Shown here in pieces: positions 41,801 through 56,500 of a stretch of DNA of 64,000 nt (positions are counted from its first letter, which is position 1; every line of letters starts with the position of its first letter). The stretch comes from Aspidiotus rigidus (Eukaryota; Arthropoda; Insecta; Hemiptera; Diaspididae). The stretch is from positions 1,736,001 to 1,800,000 of the forward strand of contig JAVHKY010000056.1 in assembly GCA_035079385.1 (NCBI GenBank). The letters run 5' to 3'. The notes under the pieces are model-generated. The model saw only the letters and a program-made list of their open reading frames with translations, made no database searches and was not told the DNA's origin. Position numbers and translations under genes: made by a program.

Positions 41801-43585
41801 GGTATACGTAATTCTTTGTTTTGCTTTTGTTTACGCGCGCGCATCAATTTTTTGCATACCCATGTATTTTTGGTTCCTGGACCGAATGTGTTCATTTTCA
41901 TGTTCTCCCACAAATGTCACAAAAACTGTTCATGGTTGCAAAAGACGGTAAACAGCATTGATTTTTGCTTAAAAAGTACTTCCAGAATCATCATTCAATT
42001 GTTTGCGTTACCAAGAAGGATCATTATTCAATTGTATAATCGACTATATTCAGAATGCAATCAGGATCATTCCCTATGGTAACTCTGGTCATATAGACTC
42101 TTGTTCCTTACCATTCTAACCAGGGCGTGACAAACTCAGTCAGGCAAAAAGCAAAGTGAGCGCAGGGTTGACAGCTTGTAAAGGCAGACCTATGATAAAA
42201 TTGACAAAGACAAAAAAGGGCTAATAGACTGGACTTGGGGTCGCGTTAAACGCAACGGTTTGCAGGGACAGCTCGACCGCCGAAAGGTGCAGCACTCTAT
42301 GACATTCATCAAAGTCTATCCACAGCAAGTATATGGTAGATAGAAAGAAGGAGGCAACTGAAAACAAATTGAAAAATGACAAACAAAAAGATTGCTGACA
42401 AGAAAGAAATTGCCAGTGGAAGAGCACAGACAGCCCTTAAATACCCCTCAATCCGTCTTGGAAAAACTTTCCCACCATCTACACCGACTAAATCACAGAG
42501 AGGGCAGCAAGAGCCAAAATGAAAAATTGGGTTTAGCTGATAACGTACTTCATCTTACTTTTAAATTATGCCACGAACTAGTTGTACTTGTATGCGACCT
42601 GATGACCTGCACTGAACCTCCTGGTGTATGAGCTTGATAAACTTCCAGTTGTTTGGTTTTTTTATGTTGTTGCACACTCCCATCAACTAAATTTTTGGCT
42701 CGACTATTAACTACCTATAAAATAGAAATTAGACCAAATTATTCAGCCAAAATCAAATAACATGTCTTGATCATAATCATATCTTATGCATGTAACCAAA
42801 TTTTTCTTCCTGATCCATTTTGTATCATTCGCAAACTTTGCCATCGTCACAAATTAATTATTTGCACGCTCTTCCTGCTAATACTTCCAGTCTCTCCTCC
42901 TCCTCTCCCCCCCCCCCGAGACAAGAATAAAAGAAAATAAAATTCGAATTATTCTTCCATTTTTACTGAAATTTCTGTACGAAGCCTAAATTTTTTCAAT
43001 TTAAAGGTGGGCTCAAGAAAAATTTTCAAGTCTGCTGTTATTATAATTATTATTTTCTAGAATCTATTGAAAAAACTTACTGTGAAAAGATTGACAGAAA
43101 AATGAGTAATCATACGGTTAGAATTCAAATTTTACAAAAATTTGAAGCTGGATGACTTTGTCTCAATGGACAGGAAAGCACAAGGTTTCAAAGTATCCTT
43201 CACCAATTTTATGTGAAATTTGACTTTTTAAAAATGATCCGTCAAATAAAATCCATGAGAGAGAAACAAAAAAAGTCAAAATAATTGGTCAAGTTATTGC
43301 CTGACACCTATTTCTGGGACAAACTTAAACCACATGAAGTATAAACATCTTTGAAAAGAAACCAAACGGATGCCCGAAGAAAAAATTAATAAATCGCCTG
43401 CAAATTCTTACCTTTCCGAAATGATGTCTTGAATTTGAAGTATTATTTGCCCATAGGTCAGATTCAACTCGAGCCGTCTCGAACATCCCAGTAAAGCGAT
43501 CACGTTGGAACCACTCTTCGACATACTTCTGAGTATTGTTTCTTGCTCCTGATATATCGACAGGCAATGGAGTGACTATCTCCAT
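35814..43585 (-). CDS. Uncharacterised large disordered protein (six exons)
   Basis: Not recognised. Exons (-) 43412-43585, 42607-42714, 41363-41461, 38350-40378, 36665-37874 and 35814-35991 have good donors and acceptors and close in phase (174+108+99+2029+1210+178 nt), giving about 1265 aa. It starts MEIVTPLPVDISGARNNT and ends RPAESSKQK. Nearly all of it is Ser/Lys/Asn-rich and probably disordered. Possibly conserved stretches are YVEEWFQRDRFTGMFET (exon 1), GPPVGVLELMTRFQKKLD and EVHFAVAEPGKIKIVETNEK followed by PPP and a basic RRKKR (exon 4), an acidic Glu run (exon 5) and LTLLDKLDADTRRLIQQKTA near the end. It looks like a scaffold or cytoskeletal/cell-cycle type protein, but that is impression only. 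A TIR element (40443-40819) sits in its intron. The first three small exons are less certain than the last three. Confidence 0.75.
40443..40819. mobile_element. TIR element in an intron of the uncharacterised gene
   Basis: AGTTCTGCCGTACAAAGTTG...GCAAAAACAACGATC at the left is mirrored at the right by GATCGTTGTTTTTGCATATA...ACGGCAGAATT; about 50 nt TIRs, 377 bp in all, no coding. Confidence 0.75.
40823..40897. repeat. 75 bp hairpin repeat, copy 1
   Basis: GAGCTTTCTGTCAAAAGGGC GTCCG pairs with CGGACGC TTTTTTGACAGAAAGATC around TCTCATAAGAAATACAGCGAG. Same element as 44692-44768. Confidence 0.8.
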
Positions 43586-44008
43586 AGTAAATACACACTG
43601 AACGCATTTACCTGCTGAGATCAACAATGTTGTAATTAAAACTTTCTTCACTTTATTCGTCGTTTATTTAATACTAGTATAATTACTAATGAAGATTACT
43701 AGAGATTCTCCCTTTGGTAGAAAATATTGGGTCACGGATAGGTAGTCTTTTCTTCAAATAATTCAAAACTTTTCGGTGTAAATTAAGATTGAGAAGGGAT
43801 TTGCTTGAGTTATGAGAATATGCTACTCCATACGAGCATCCGATTTCATCAATCATGATACACCGATTCTACCTATCATATTGACTACCAATGTACCTTT
43901 TTCATCAACTAATTACTTATCAATCAATGTCAATTATTAGTACATTCAATAGTCTTTCAGTCAACAAAATCAAAGAACACCGTGCGCTAGGCCTGAGCAG
44001 AATCTTAC

Positions 44009-44429
44009 CAGTGTTCGGTTGGGGAACTCTCGTTCCCAATTCCCGGAAATTGACATTCCCGTTCTTGGCACTAAAATATTCCCGAATTCCCGATTATGAA
44101 AAAACATGGTTTTATGAGGAAAAAACGTGTTTTTTTTTTTTTTTAAATAAAAATGTTTATTTTTGGTGATTTTTTTACTAGTGTTTCAAACACGGTACCG
44201 TGGTTTCAAATTATGTTCTAAACAATGTTTAAAACTATTTTGTTAAGAATATCGTCTTTCTACTCATACCAAATAAAAAAGAGAGGCAGTTAGCCGAAAA
44301 TAATGAGAAAACAAGATAGAATGTGAATCCACTAGGAATTCCCGATGGGATTTTCCATTTTCATTCCCGCAAAATGGCCGGGAATTCCAAGTCCAAAATT
44401 GAATTCCCATCAGTAACGTCTGAACACTG
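44009..44429. mobile_element. Non-autonomous hAT element (MITE) with perfect 8 bp TSD
   Basis: Ends CAGTGTTCGG... and ...TCTGAACACTG, flanked on both sides by AATCTTAC (44001-44008 and 44430-44437). The CAGTG terminus and 8 bp TSD are hAT hallmarks. The interior holds no transposase but repeated GGGAATTCCC-like blocks near both ends. Confidence 0.9.
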
Positions 44430-44529
44430 AATCTTACATGTACAACTCAGTAAGTCTTGATTCCCTACCCCATAAGTCACCAAAATGTTTATAATCAATT
44501 TCTCCACAAACTATCACCGCAGCCTTTCT

Positions 44530-44691
44530 AAACCGAGTATTTTCTAAACTATATGCTTCTCTATGTCAGCAGGTTCAATACAAAAATTATCTTTTTCGAG
44601 TTGATGATCTATGTGTTCAAGAAAGACAAGATCACCATCGGGCAAATAACAAGCTCTGTCACCAGCCTGTACAATACCTTTGGGAGCAAAT
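44530..44691 (-). pseudogene. Unrecognised coding-like fragment
   Basis: Minus-strand frame reading SFAPKGIVQAGDRACYLP then DGDLVFLEHIDHQLEKDN to a stop near 44546. It looks like real protein (balanced composition, few rare residues) but is only about 45 codons and is interrupted upstream by the hairpin repeat at 44692-44768. Could be a gene or transposon remnant. Confidence 0.3.
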
Positions 44692-44768
44692 GAGGAGGGG
44701 TCTGGCAGAAGGGCGTCCGTCCCATAAGAAATACATTGTGCGGACGCCCTTTTGTCAGATAAGTCCTC
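44692..44768. repeat. 75 bp hairpin repeat, copy 2
   Basis: GGGCGTCCGTCCCATAAGAA ATACA...CGGACGCCCTTTTGTCAGA. The loop core CATAAGAAATACA and the stem GGGCGTCCG are shared with 40823-40897; arm outer parts have diverged. Confidence 0.8.
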
Positions 44769-45384
44769 AAATGTAAATGAATGGATCCGCAAGGAAGAGT
44801 CTGATTCAATACATAAAATAATATAATGTCCGAGGTACAAATCTAGTTATAAAAACATGAGATTGAAGGAATCATATTTACAGAAGGATTCGCTAACTAA
44901 CAATCATAACGCTGGTACAGTGACAGAAAATCTTTTTTTAGGCTCAGCGCTCATTGCGGTAGCCGACTCTATTGAAATCACGCAAGGGGCGGATTCATTT
45001 GCGCTTGTACATATTTTCTGGTACATCCATTCTTGGAAATGATGAAAAAATTATCCCGTTCAGAAAATTCCATGTTAAATGAACCCTATTTCAATTTGTA
45101 TAATTTGCATATTTTGATCTTTCTTGCATTGTTTTTTTTTTATAATACATATTTTCCCACATAATATCTTGCCATTTCTGCTTATTTTTACATACTTTTT
45201 AGCCTTGTCAAGCAAAATTATGAGATTCTTTGAAGAAATTACAAAATTTTCTTGTGTGTGTGGCAACAATGGGGTATGTTGAAAATCAAATGAACAAGCA
45301 GCATTTCATTTGGACAAATCAACGAATGAAGGGAGTGATTTGGATTCTGTAGTGCTTCTCTCGAGTGTTGGCAAATTTCTGAGA

Positions 45385-45658
45385 ATGAAATTTTTATCAG
45401 CTCTTTGTTCTGTGAATCTGTGATGATTGAATCATTGCTAATTTTCCAGACATGGAATTAATTTCTCAACTTTTTGTGTTTCTTTTTCTTTTCTTTTTTT
45501 TTATGCAGTATGCAGATTCCAGCCTCCAGCGATCAATCTATTAATAAAAAATTGAAATTTCTGCAATTCCCGAAATTGTAAATTCCTGGCGAAAATAAAC
45601 TGGGAATGAAAATTGATTTCCCGGGAATTTATCCCCAAAAACAGAAATTGGAACACTG
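45385..45658 (+). repeat. Interspersed repeat, hAT-like 3' end
   Basis: Homologous to 3400-3650 in reverse: shares GACATGGAATTAATTTCTCA, the Cys/Phe-rich stretch after it and CCAGCGATC...CTATTAAT. It ends GGAACACTG, like the hAT ends above. Not coding in one frame. Confidence 0.65.
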
Positions 45659-45664
45659 ATGGTT

Positions 45665-48600
45665 CTCTCTGCCACACAAAATACAGAATGGATGTATCTA
45701 CATGTTGACGATCAGTAAAAAATGGTATTCTTGCTGAGGTTGAATGATCCTTGTCCGCAGATTGTAGATATAAGGTCAAAAGACAAAAACTGAGGATTAT
45801 CAGCATCTACAAATCACTTTCTCCTGATCAAGGCTCTATTGATCCGCAGTTTGTTAATTTGTTCCAGGACTGAAGCCGTAAAGCTGTACACTGTATAATA
45901 GAAGTAAATTGCCACCAGCGACAGAAAAATTATCCCATTCAGAAAACTTCCTCAAAAATGAGCCCTACTTTATTTGTAAAATTATTTTGAACATATTTCA
46001 GCTCAAGTTGCACATTTTCTGCAGATTTCGCCAAAAAAATTTGCGTATTAAGTGCATATTTGGCCCTAAAAATGGGCATATGAATCAGTTTCTTGGACTC
46101 GAATCACTTTTTTCCGGTGTTGCACATCACCGGGTAGTGTTTGACCTACAACAAATAACAATCCTCAAGCTTTCTCAGAACTTATAACTCGAGTTATTTA
46201 CAATTTTCTTAACTTCATCTTCTACGCATAATGTATGTAGCCAAATCTTATCTTCACTCTTGGCACACAACCACTAACTGCCAATTACGACTACTATTCA
46301 CTTCGAACGTGTAGCATGCGATCGCTCAGTCAAGTCCGAGTAACGATGACCAAATTTCTTTTTTTTTCGCTGTTCACATTAAGAAACCTTCTTCAGCCAG
46401 GAAATGCTTAAACGCTCTTCTTATAATCATATAGATTTAGTTATGGTAGTGCGACGACATAGACCTGATGATAAGTTCTTTCCATGTTGAATTTACTCTT
46501 AGTACTGCTTGGACGGCCAAATTCTGTTGACCGATGGGTACTGTCTTCAAACTTTTTTTCCTCATACATATTTTCATTTGTTTACACTTTGATATTTGTT
46601 TTCACGAGAAAAAAACTATAACAAAGTCATCTGTGGACATCGTTTTCACAGCACAATATATCAATTTATTGCTGGTCCCCTGTATATTTCTTCACTGATC
46701 GTTTCTTATAAAACTGGTCAATTGCTGATAATACTGCAGATTGCCCTGTTCAAACAACCATTTTAAAAGTTCCAATAAATGGTTGCCTTTTTGCAGAAGG
46801 ATTGGAGATATGCCTTGGAGTGATATTGCACTTCCTACATCGCATCGTTTCAAAAAGAAAATGGCAAAGCGATTTCTGATTAATTTCGACCCTGAAATCC
46901 GGAAATGAAGTTTTTTTTGTAACAGATCTCCATTAGACTCCGAATCAAGCTTTAGGCGGACGAGTATTATTATAAAAAAAATATACGAGAAAAGGAGACA
47001 AAATCTACAATATTATATCGAATTACCCGTGACTGCAGAAGCGTTCTTTGAACAAAAATTCGCGTGCGTGCGTGCCTAGAAAGCCAAGAGAAAGAAAACC
47101 AATACAGCAGCATCCAACCATTCTTGCATCTCGTTGAATGCAATCTACAGAAGAACTAAAATTGCACCTATAGATGTGGAAATCCTTCATATCAAACCTA
47201 CAACATTCCTTTGCGCTCATTGACGTGACGATGCACGGTTCAAAGTGAAGGTAGGCGAGTTCTTGAATGAAGCAAAAAAAAAAAAAAACAAAACAAAACA
47301 AAACTCGCAATGTAGATGAGCCTCAATGTACGTATGTACGTAGATGTACCCATTCCCATCAAACTTCTTAACCTGTTGTCACAAGTAAATTGGTTGTACG
47401 ACGTCATGAGCGTCATCTGATCCCGGCATGGGTATCGCCGCACAGCCTAGCCTAACCACAATGAAACGTGGGTGGACGCGCGTGCGTACATCGAAACGTA
47501 TGAGGGTCGTAACTCATATGTTCCGGAATCATTTGGAAGGTTTTTTTTCTTTTTCTTACTCAACTGCGTTTACTCACTTAGGTGATGAGTTTCTTATGGT
47601 TAACAATTAATACCACGCCACCGTAATCCAAGTTATTAATAAGGCTTAGTCGCTACAGCTTGACGCGAGTATGTAGGCATCTCTCAATTTGAAGCTAGTA
47701 AAAGTACGATCTAGACAAGGCAGTGAATAGTACACGTAAAGATAAAATAAGTTTCGTATTATTGCTGTTCTTTCCCGAAAGATACGCTGCCGAGTTAGCC
47801 GGTGAGAAGTGGGTAGAAAGCAAAACTCGCGTAGCTTCTCTCCATCTCTTCAGCGTAGACAGCAACGGGTATGTTGCTCTAAGCGAGTGGGCGCGAATCG
47901 AAGTTGGACTATTTTTTGCGAACCACCACAGCGAGTTATCTACGAGTATTTGTTTCGTTTTGTGAGACAAAAAAATAAATAAAAGGTAGAATAAAAGAAT
48001 GGCTGGATTGTGACGAAGAGTTGCCAAAGAGGTTATATGCGCGAGAAGTGTATATTTATTGAAGAGAGTAATCGGATTTTCATCATCGGCCGGCCATAAG
48101 TTAAAGTTACAATCCCATTTTTTTAGTCTTTGTAGCGTATCTCCTCCGGTGCGTACATGAGCTTCTACGTGTAGAATATATTCGTCGACAGTACACCACA
48201 TTGGATCCAACAAAATTAGACCAGTAGTCTAGGTATAGGATCTGGAATATGCCCGAGCTCTAGTAGCATACCCTGATATATGTCACGATTCAAAATTTTC
48301 CGACATGAATGAAAAATGACTCAGCGATACCGACGAACACGTACGTATGTACATTCAGATTAGCAAAACGGACGTCTGCGTTTGTGTATTTCAGCCGACG
48401 GATATAGTCAATAGGTATAAGTTATAGAATGATAAACTGTTCCTTACCTTTAATCAGCAAGTTGTAGGCTAGCTATATGGCTAATCAATTCGTACATCAT
48501 GTAGCTACAATCACTTTCATTTGAAATCGCATTCGTTTGGATGTCATCATTTTGGCGCAGAGAGAAAAAAAAGAAAAAAAATTCACTTTGCTTTATTTAC

Positions 48601-50530
48601 AATCACTGGCAAAACGAGAAAGTCGGCGAAATGAGATACAAACACGACAGGCTCACGATGCGGCGATAGGTATTTACGACAAACAAAAATAATCGGTTCT
48701 GCAATCCTCTTCAGGTATTATAGCTAGTACAGTACGGTACACATTGCACGATAAGCAAAGATATTGTATTACATGAACGAATTTGTTTCTATATCGAGGG
48801 AGAGAGAGAAAGAAGGGAAGGAAAAACAGGAAAAGTTGTACATACGAAAAAAAGGATAAAAAACAAAAAGAAAGAAAAAAAAATCGACATAATCGTTAGA
48901 TAAGTAGCGGTACAGCAAAAAACAATACTTTTACTGTGGATTAGGATCGCGAACAGCCGCGAAGGTTGTCTAGAAGGATCCGTACACGCAGTGTGTACAT
49001 GCATTTGTATTTTACATTTTTTTAAATTTCTTTTGTTGCAGATATCGTGGCCCAGTCAATAATACCTAGGTAAGACTTGATACCTCCATATAAGTAACTT
49101 GAATGGTATAAGAGGACGCGACGCTGTGATATGGCTGGCGCGGTGGACGGGACGGGACGCATCGAGTGGTGACGAAGCTGTTCGGTACCTACCTACCTGC
49201 AGTATGTAGCGCGAAAGTGGTTCGGTGTTAACTTCATCATCTGTACACTTAATTCTCTGGAACACAGATTTTTAAATCCAGAAATTTTTTCTCGCCAATT
49301 GCTGCTCACTACGTCTTTTCATCATTGAAAGATACTATTAATACCTACCTTAGTTGATAATTAAAAGTATATCATTCAGATCGGTAGGCCGACCAATCTT
49401 TTTCAAATTGAAAATTCTCGTCACTAACGATACGGGCTAAGTATTTTTGAATTGGAGAGCACGAATCGGCTGTGCATCAATAGAGTGATAGATATTGTTT
49501 CACCTAGTCATTCTAAATGAATTATCGAATAAATCGCGTCGAGTCGCGCCGTATTTCTACTCGTAGGCATTAATGTATGACTCACTTCTATAATTTTCGT
49601 TTCTTTGTAATTTGTTTTGACGGCACGGACATTGAAAGGACTCAATTTACCTTTTCAGAAAAATAATACCTATGGAAAGTTTCAGCAGTGGCATGTCCAC
49701 AGAATTTTCAGGAACGAAGGGGTGGGGTGGACAAGAAAATTTTCTTTAGAGTTTTAAGGCGGAAAAAAAAACAAAATTCTAAAGGAGGTCTCTCTTGTAC
49801 GCCATTTTTGTGGAGTTGGCCCGTACAAAAGAGCATCTTAAAAGAAAAGGTCGACAATACGGTGCTCGTCAACATTCATCGTCTGGCTTCCCTCGGCCCT
49901 CCTACATTTTGCAAGGTTATAAGTACATATGAAAACTGTTTTCAGGAAACACTTTTCATGTTTGTGCATAAACTTGGCTGAAGTTCGAAACTGGTCAATA
50001 ATAAAACCGGACAACTCCCCTAAAGGAGTTGAATGAAAAATGTAGGAAATTACATTCTTTTTGCGAACTGTGATAAGTCACATCACGTTTTTCTGACTTC
50101 TTACAGTCGTATAGGCAGAATTGTTTTTACAAGTGGAAAGTGAGACGTACGTATCTTAATTACTGACGGTGTTGTTGTTCAGAAAAACCAAGATGGTAGA
50201 ACTTTTTACTAAACGAGAATTGAAAATAGGTGGCCTCTCCTATCACAATCTTCATATACCTCTGGAGTGGAAATTTTTCCAAGATTAACTCTTATGATGT
50301 TTGAAATTTTCTCACGAAAGTCGAATTCTTTTCAAGTTCACTCCTGATGTAAATAGCCTAGAAATTAAAATTCTTCTGAGTCCCCTCAAATCATATGAAG
50401 CATGAAAATCATTACAAGCCCATCACCTATAATAGTAACTACCGTACATAAATATGGAGGACAATGCCTGTGATCCATTATATAGTTTTTATTACGTAAT
50501 AGGTTTATTCGTAATTCAGACAAGTAAAAT
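45665..50530. other. Intergenic, no convincing gene
   Basis: Contains a copy of the CTCTGCC...ACAAAATA repeat (about 45665), a 14 bp piece of the 12244 foldback (about 46370), poly-A stretches and AT-rich DNA. The longest frame, 47695-48213 (-), has a protein-like first half but no recognised motif. Confidence 0.5.
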
Positions 50531-52474
50531 TTAGAATAATTTGAAAAATCGATCGCGTAATCGTTTGAAAAATGAAGGAGATTCAGTCGTTATCGTCGGT
50601 GAAGAATGTGATATCTTGATGGTTACTTTTGCCTCTGTTCTATGTTTGATAATCTCTTTGACTGTTTGACGTGATTTTCCATTCCGATAGACCATAGCCA
50701 ATTCAGGATTTGAAGTTTCGACTGCGTCGAACGTAATATTTCCATCTACATAAGGAAGCAACGTCCATTCGGTAAGTTTACAACCGGATTTGTGCAACGT
50801 AAAGCCTAAGCTCAATAAATAAATTTTTTTCCCATTCTTTTCATATTCAACGGCTTTCTCAAACGTTTCATTACAATTCTTAATGTACTCGAGGAGTTGG
50901 TGCATTGCGTCGTCAGTTGTCGAGGTCGCATTGATGATACTACACCGTACTTTAATAACATAGTTCACAGGAAGATCATAGACAAGTACATCAATAGAAG
51001 ACTGTTTCAAAAAACAGTCTAATTTTATGTTTCTAAGAGAAGATAAACGAAAACTGCGAAGAAGTCCGTCAAGTCTTTTTGTGATTTCGCCTTCCAGATA
51101 GTTTTTTCTTGTATAATCGGCGGGATGTTGGGGGAAACCGCAACCATTTAGAATTTCGACAAAATCAGCTACGCAGTTGTTTTTCAGTGCTCTGGTAATA
51201 CTTTGTCTAAGGTCAGAACACTCGGAAGAGAATTTCCTTTTCGACGGTAAATACGTTAAGAAATTAGTTTCCATATTTTCTTTCACCTCCTTGTTCGGGT
51301 ATCCCAATTCATACAAATCTAATTTTTCATCATATTTCTTAATCGTCAAGTATCCATTTAAGAACATATGAACTATTAGGTTAGGCCTTTGTGATACGGG
51401 ATTATATTTCGCCATCAGTTTTGCTTTACTAATTTTGAAATTCACAAAATCCTCGAGTCGATACAATGGTGTACCGTTCTCGTCAAAAAACCATTCCATC
51501 AAAGGACGCGCCGGTGAACGAATGGCTTTGCACCAAAAATTACGGACTTCTCCTTCTCGTAAACAGTCGATGACTGATATCGGATTCAAGACTGCCTCCG
51601 CATCATTTCTTTCCGCAAACTGATAGCCACAGTATTGCTCGAGAAGTTTCCATCTACAGTCTTTCCAGCTCTCCAATGGAAAATAATTTTCCAGTTCCTT
51701 CTGCGTGAATCCGAATGCGGTTGCAAATTTTTTATCGTACGTGAGATCGATAAAGTTTTCCAAACTGGTTAATCTATATCGCGAAATGCCAGTGATTAGA
51801 ACTAAACGAATATTGTCGTCTACGCAGTTTTTGATATCGTCAAAAAATTCTTCAAAAAATTCCATCAACTGTTTCGCATATCTAGACTGCGACTCCCTTT
51901 GACTGTATAACGCTCGACGAATCGGCGCGTCGTATTCGTCAATCAAAATCACTACCGGCTGGCGGAACTTAGTACGCAGTGCTAAAATCAAGTTGCTCAG
52001 ACGAAGGTCGTCCTCGTAATTCGGCAATTTCGTTTTATGCACCCTCGCTATCGCTTTGATATGTTCGGTATAACCTTTTCGGAATTTTTTGTATAATGTA
52101 AAATATTTCAAATGAGTAAAGTTCATATAAATTACAGGATATTCCATCCATTTTTTTGGGTGGTCGTCATCGTGATTCCCCAAATAGCGATCCGAACGAA
52201 ATTGAACATTTCCTACATTTTCCATTGCTGTATTTTCAAAATATTCTTTTTTTCCTTGAAAAAATGCACCGGTCATTTGCAAGAATGTGGACTTGCCAAA
52301 CTTTTGAGGACGCAAAATGAGGAAGAGTTTACCGTCATCTTTTAAAATCTCCAATAAAAATTGTGTTTTGTCCACGTAAGTTTTCTTATCACTTTGAATC
52401 GATTTCCAATTCTCATTCTCACGAGGTAAAGCTCGTGTCGTTTTATTATATGACGTGTGCATTATCGTTTGCAT
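50531..52474 (-). CDS. Bacterial-type AAA-ATPase-like / PD-(D/E)XK protein, probable horizontal transfer
   Basis: A single uninterrupted frame of 647 aa from the ATG at 52474. Family: AAA-ATPase-like (PF09820) plus C-terminal PD-(D/E)XK nuclease domain (PF08011), widespread in bacteria. After the typical start (LPRENENWKSI...KKTYVDKT) come a Walker A-like RPQKFGKST (about residues 55-63 from this start), Walker B VVILIDEYDAPI (174-185), sensor-like TGISRYRLTSLENF and FGFTQKELENYF. The nuclease core expected as D...E-x-K reads SIDVLV...YVIKVRC, so the catalytic Glu and Lys seem lost while the Asp remains. The frame stays open upstream to about 52685, where TTTTTTGTAG could be an intron acceptor, but no upstream ATG joins in phase. 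Biological role unknown. Long intact frame means recent acquisition or selection. Confidence 0.85.
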   Translation of the reverse strand: MQTIMHTSYNKTTRALPRENENWKSIQSDKKTYVDKTQFLLEILKDDGKLFLILRPQKFGKSTFLQMTGAFFQGKKEYFENTAMENVGNVQFRSDRYLGNHDDDHPKKWMEYPVIYMNFTHLKYFTLYKKFRKGYTEHIKAIARVHKTKLPNYEDDLRLSNLILALRTKFRQPVVILIDEYDAPIRRALYSQRESQSRYAKQLMEFFEEFFDDIKNCVDDNIRLVLITGISRYRLTSLENFIDLTYDKKFATAFGFTQKELENYFPLESWKDCRWKLLEQYCGYQFAERNDAEAVLNPISVIDCLREGEVRNFWCKAIRSPARPLMEWFFDENGTPLYRLEDFVNFKISKAKLMAKYNPVSQRPNLIVHMFLNGYLTIKKYDEKLDLYELGYPNKEVKENMETNFLTYLPSKRKFSSECSDLRQSITRALKNNCVADFVEILNGCGFPQHPADYTRKNYLEGEITKRLDGLLRSFRLSSLRNIKLDCFLKQSSIDVLVYDLPVNYVIKVRCSIINATSTTDDAMHQLLEYIKNCNETFEKAVEYEKNGKKIYLLSLGFTLHKSGCKLTEWTLLPYVDGNITFDAVETSNPELAMVYRNGKSRQTVKEIIKHRTEAKVTIKISHSSPTITTESPSFFKRLRDRFFKLF

Positions 52475-55374
<2,900 letters not shown>

Positions 55375-56500
55375 TTATCGAATTAGAGCGCGCTTGGCTA
55401 ATGCAGGCCGGCCTCGTTTCCTCTTCTGTCCGAGGGGGAAACTTCGAGCTGCTGAAGGGGCCTCCACAAGTTTCTGACGAATGAGTATGTCGATAGAATG
55501 CTTACACTGGAACTCTTTCATAAATATCGGACAGTCACATGTTGTTCCTTTCACATTTTCCGGCATCACAACTCTCCACATCCCGTAATTTACTGTCTGA
55601 AATTCTTTAAAGGTAGTCCATCTGCAGTAGGATTTTCGTATTTTCTTCAACAACGCAGCAGTTATGGGTTTCCCAAAAGTTGATGAAGACATAAAGAACA
55701 GCCGAGAACCGTCGCTTTGTAATAGTAGCAATATCTTCCTGTTGCCGGCTGCGCACTGGTAGACTGCAGTCCACAATTTCAGTGACGGTGTGGGCTCTAC
55801 TGCAAAATTTTTACAGTTGGTTGATCGTGGATCTCTCGTTTTTGACCAGTTTCGCACTATTACCATCAAATTTTCCATAAATTGACCTACAGGTAATCTT
55901 TCTCGAAGAGTGCAGGGTTTTTTAATCCAGGCATTAGTTCCCTCTATCCCGTTATTTGTCGACGGATAACCTGCCCTGCTCCTTCATACCATCGATTGTT
56001 TTTCTTGCCATTTGGCTACAAAAAGTTGCGCAGCCGCCATAAATACATCTTCATTTTTTGACGTTTGTAAATTGTTGATATCGCTTCTAATACGCTCACC
56101 TTCTCCACTCTCTGTCAGCGGTTTTATAGATTTCTCTACGCTCTCGATGACATGGTAAAAACAATGAAGCCTCAGTCGCGGTGGCCCAAAAACTTTAATG
56201 AAGCCCTTGGTAATGGCCTCACTGCAATCAACATTTGTTGACTCTATTTGGCGTGCGATTCCACATTTCAGACTTGCAATCAACATTTTTTGACTCAATT
56301 TATTTGGTGTGCGATTCCACATTTTAGACTTGCAATCAACATTTTTTGACTCAATTTATTTGGCGTGCGATTCCACATTTTAGACTTGCAGTTAAAATTT
56401 TCTCTTTTTGTTTAATGTATGACAATCCCGGGACCCAGGCACGAATGCAATTCAAGTTGAAAGGTGTTATCAGTAACATAGGTATAATAAATAATAATGC
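55375..56500 (-). pseudogene. MULE-type transposase with SWIM zinc finger (broken)
   Basis: Minus-strand pieces: 55984-56322 has the MULE core (NVDCSEAITKGFIKVFGPPR then LHCFYHVIESVEKS); then GYPSTNNGIEGTNAWI, TLRERLPVGQFMENLMV and a SWIM finger, TCDCPIFMKEFQCKH (C-x-C...C-x-H), in 55375-55878. An in-frame TGA follows KWQEKQSMV; the neighbouring frame reads RWYEGAG, so a frameshift is likelier than a simple stop. At the 5' side a 56 bp coding segment is present three times in tandem and shifts the frame. No intact TIRs found. Inactive relic. Confidence 0.8.
56221..56393. repeat. 56 bp tandem triplication inside the MULE relic
   Basis: The motif GTGCGATTCCACATT recurs at 56252, 56308 and 56364, an exact 56 bp period, with flanking sequence also repeated. 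56 is not a multiple of three, so each copy shifts the transposase frame. Confidence 0.9.

Noticed and set aside
44600..44840. Gene crossing the hairpin at 44692-44768
   Set aside because: Upstream part of the frame is translation of the hairpin repeat; only the short downstream piece looks coding, recorded as a fragment.
47695..48213. 172-codon minus-strand frame
   Set aside because: First half looks protein-like, but there is no ATG context, homology motif, or partner exon that I can see; second half looks random.
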